Assembly (NCBI RefSeq): GCF_016820585.1
Contig: NZ_JADHDX010000006.1
Span: 62,001 to 126,000, forward strand
Direction: 5' to 3'
DNA length: 64,000 nucleotides
From: Arthrobacter beigongshangensis
Lineage (GTDB): Bacteria > Bacillota > Bacilli > Bacillales_A > Planococcaceae
Positions 63,700 to 64,000 of this stretch are shown in pieces. Positions within the stretch are counted from its first letter, which is position 1; every line of letters starts with the position of its first letter. The translations under genes were made by a program, and so were the position numbers. Below the pieces are notes generated by a model, which worked only from the letters and a program-made list of their open reading frames with translations, had not been told where the DNA came from and searched no databases.

Positions 63700-64000
63700 A
63701 TGGCGATTAAGAAATACAAACCTACCTCCAACGGACGTCGTAACATGACTTCTTCTGACTTTGCTGAAATTACTACAGACAAACCAGAAAAATCATTGCT
63801 TGCACCGCTTAAACGGAAAGGCGGCCGTAACAATACAGGTAGGACTACTGTTCGTCACCAAGGTGGAGGCCATAAGCGCCAATACCGTGTCATCGATTTC
63901 CAACGCCGGAAAGATGGCATACCTGGACGCGTTGCTACGATCGAATACGATCCGAACCGTTCTGCGAACATCGCTTTAATCAATTATGTAGACGGGGAGA
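63700..64000 (+). CDS. rplB: 50S ribosomal protein L2, 5' part
   Basis: First 100 codons, running off the window end. [16 protein letters not shown] start and [18 protein letters not shown] are the L2 signature. ATG after AAAGGAGGG. Confidence 0.97.
   Translation, partial: MAIKKYKPTSNGRRNMTSSDFAEITTDKPEKSLLAPLKRKGGRNNTGRTTVRHQGGGHKRQYRVIDFQRRKDGIPGRVATIEYDPNRSANIALINYVDGE

Overview
The window looks like a chromosomal segment of a spore-forming, low-to-middle G+C Firmicute, most likely of the Planococcaceae/Sporosarcina type. The evidence is the Bacillus-type order ctsR-mcsA-mcsB-clpC-radA ... ispD-ispF-gltX-cysE-cysS-mrnC-rlmB-rae1-sigH-rpmG-secE-nusG-rplKAJL-rpoBC-str-S10, a CotD-type spore coat protein, SigH, strong Shine-Dalgarno sites and frequent GTG/TTG starts. 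No prophage, insertion sequence, CRISPR array, rRNA or tRNA was seen.

Layout. 1-4.8 kb: glycerol regulon (glpD, glpP antiterminator, glpF-glpK behind an attenuator). 4.9-8.6 kb, minus strand: a membrane protein, the lipoprotein foldase prsA and a histidine kinase/response regulator pair. 8.7-17.6 kb: peptide-use island, with a peptide-binding lipoprotein and an M19 dipeptidase leftward, and an asparaginase, two permeases, a fused double ATPase and an unrecognised regulator rightward. 17.7-22.9 kb: htrA-type protease, aldehyde dehydrogenase with its DUF779 partner, a DCC-family protein, a small acidic protein, a 21-bp-period repeat block and cotD. 23-26.7 kb: cobalamin-dependent methionine synthase behind a SAM-I riboswitch. 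26.8-28.8 kb: two membrane proteins of unknown function. 29-33.8 kb: protein quality-control operon under CtsR. 34-44.8 kb: radA, yacL, isoprenoid genes, gltX, Cys-specific T-box with cysE-cysS, RNA-processing genes, sigH, rpmG, secE. 44.9-64 kb: nusG, ribosomal proteins, RNA polymerase, elongation factors and the start of the S10 operon; rplB runs off the end.

Points beyond routine annotation: (1) prsA and htrA, 12.5 kb apart, share an almost identical ~30-bp promoter element at exactly the same distance from the predicted -10, next to a two-component system, suggesting a common envelope/secretion-stress regulator. (2) A 33-bp palindrome-cored repeat sits just upstream of the ribosome binding sites of radA, a methyltransferase gene and rpoB, with a fourth inverted copy after rpsG. 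(3) A 21/21/21/19-bp repeat organised as two 82-bp units lies before cotD. (4) GlpK lacks the histidine that HPr phosphorylates in related enzymes. (5) disA is absent from between radA and yacL. (6) The CtsR promoter-operator is duplicated in front of clpC.
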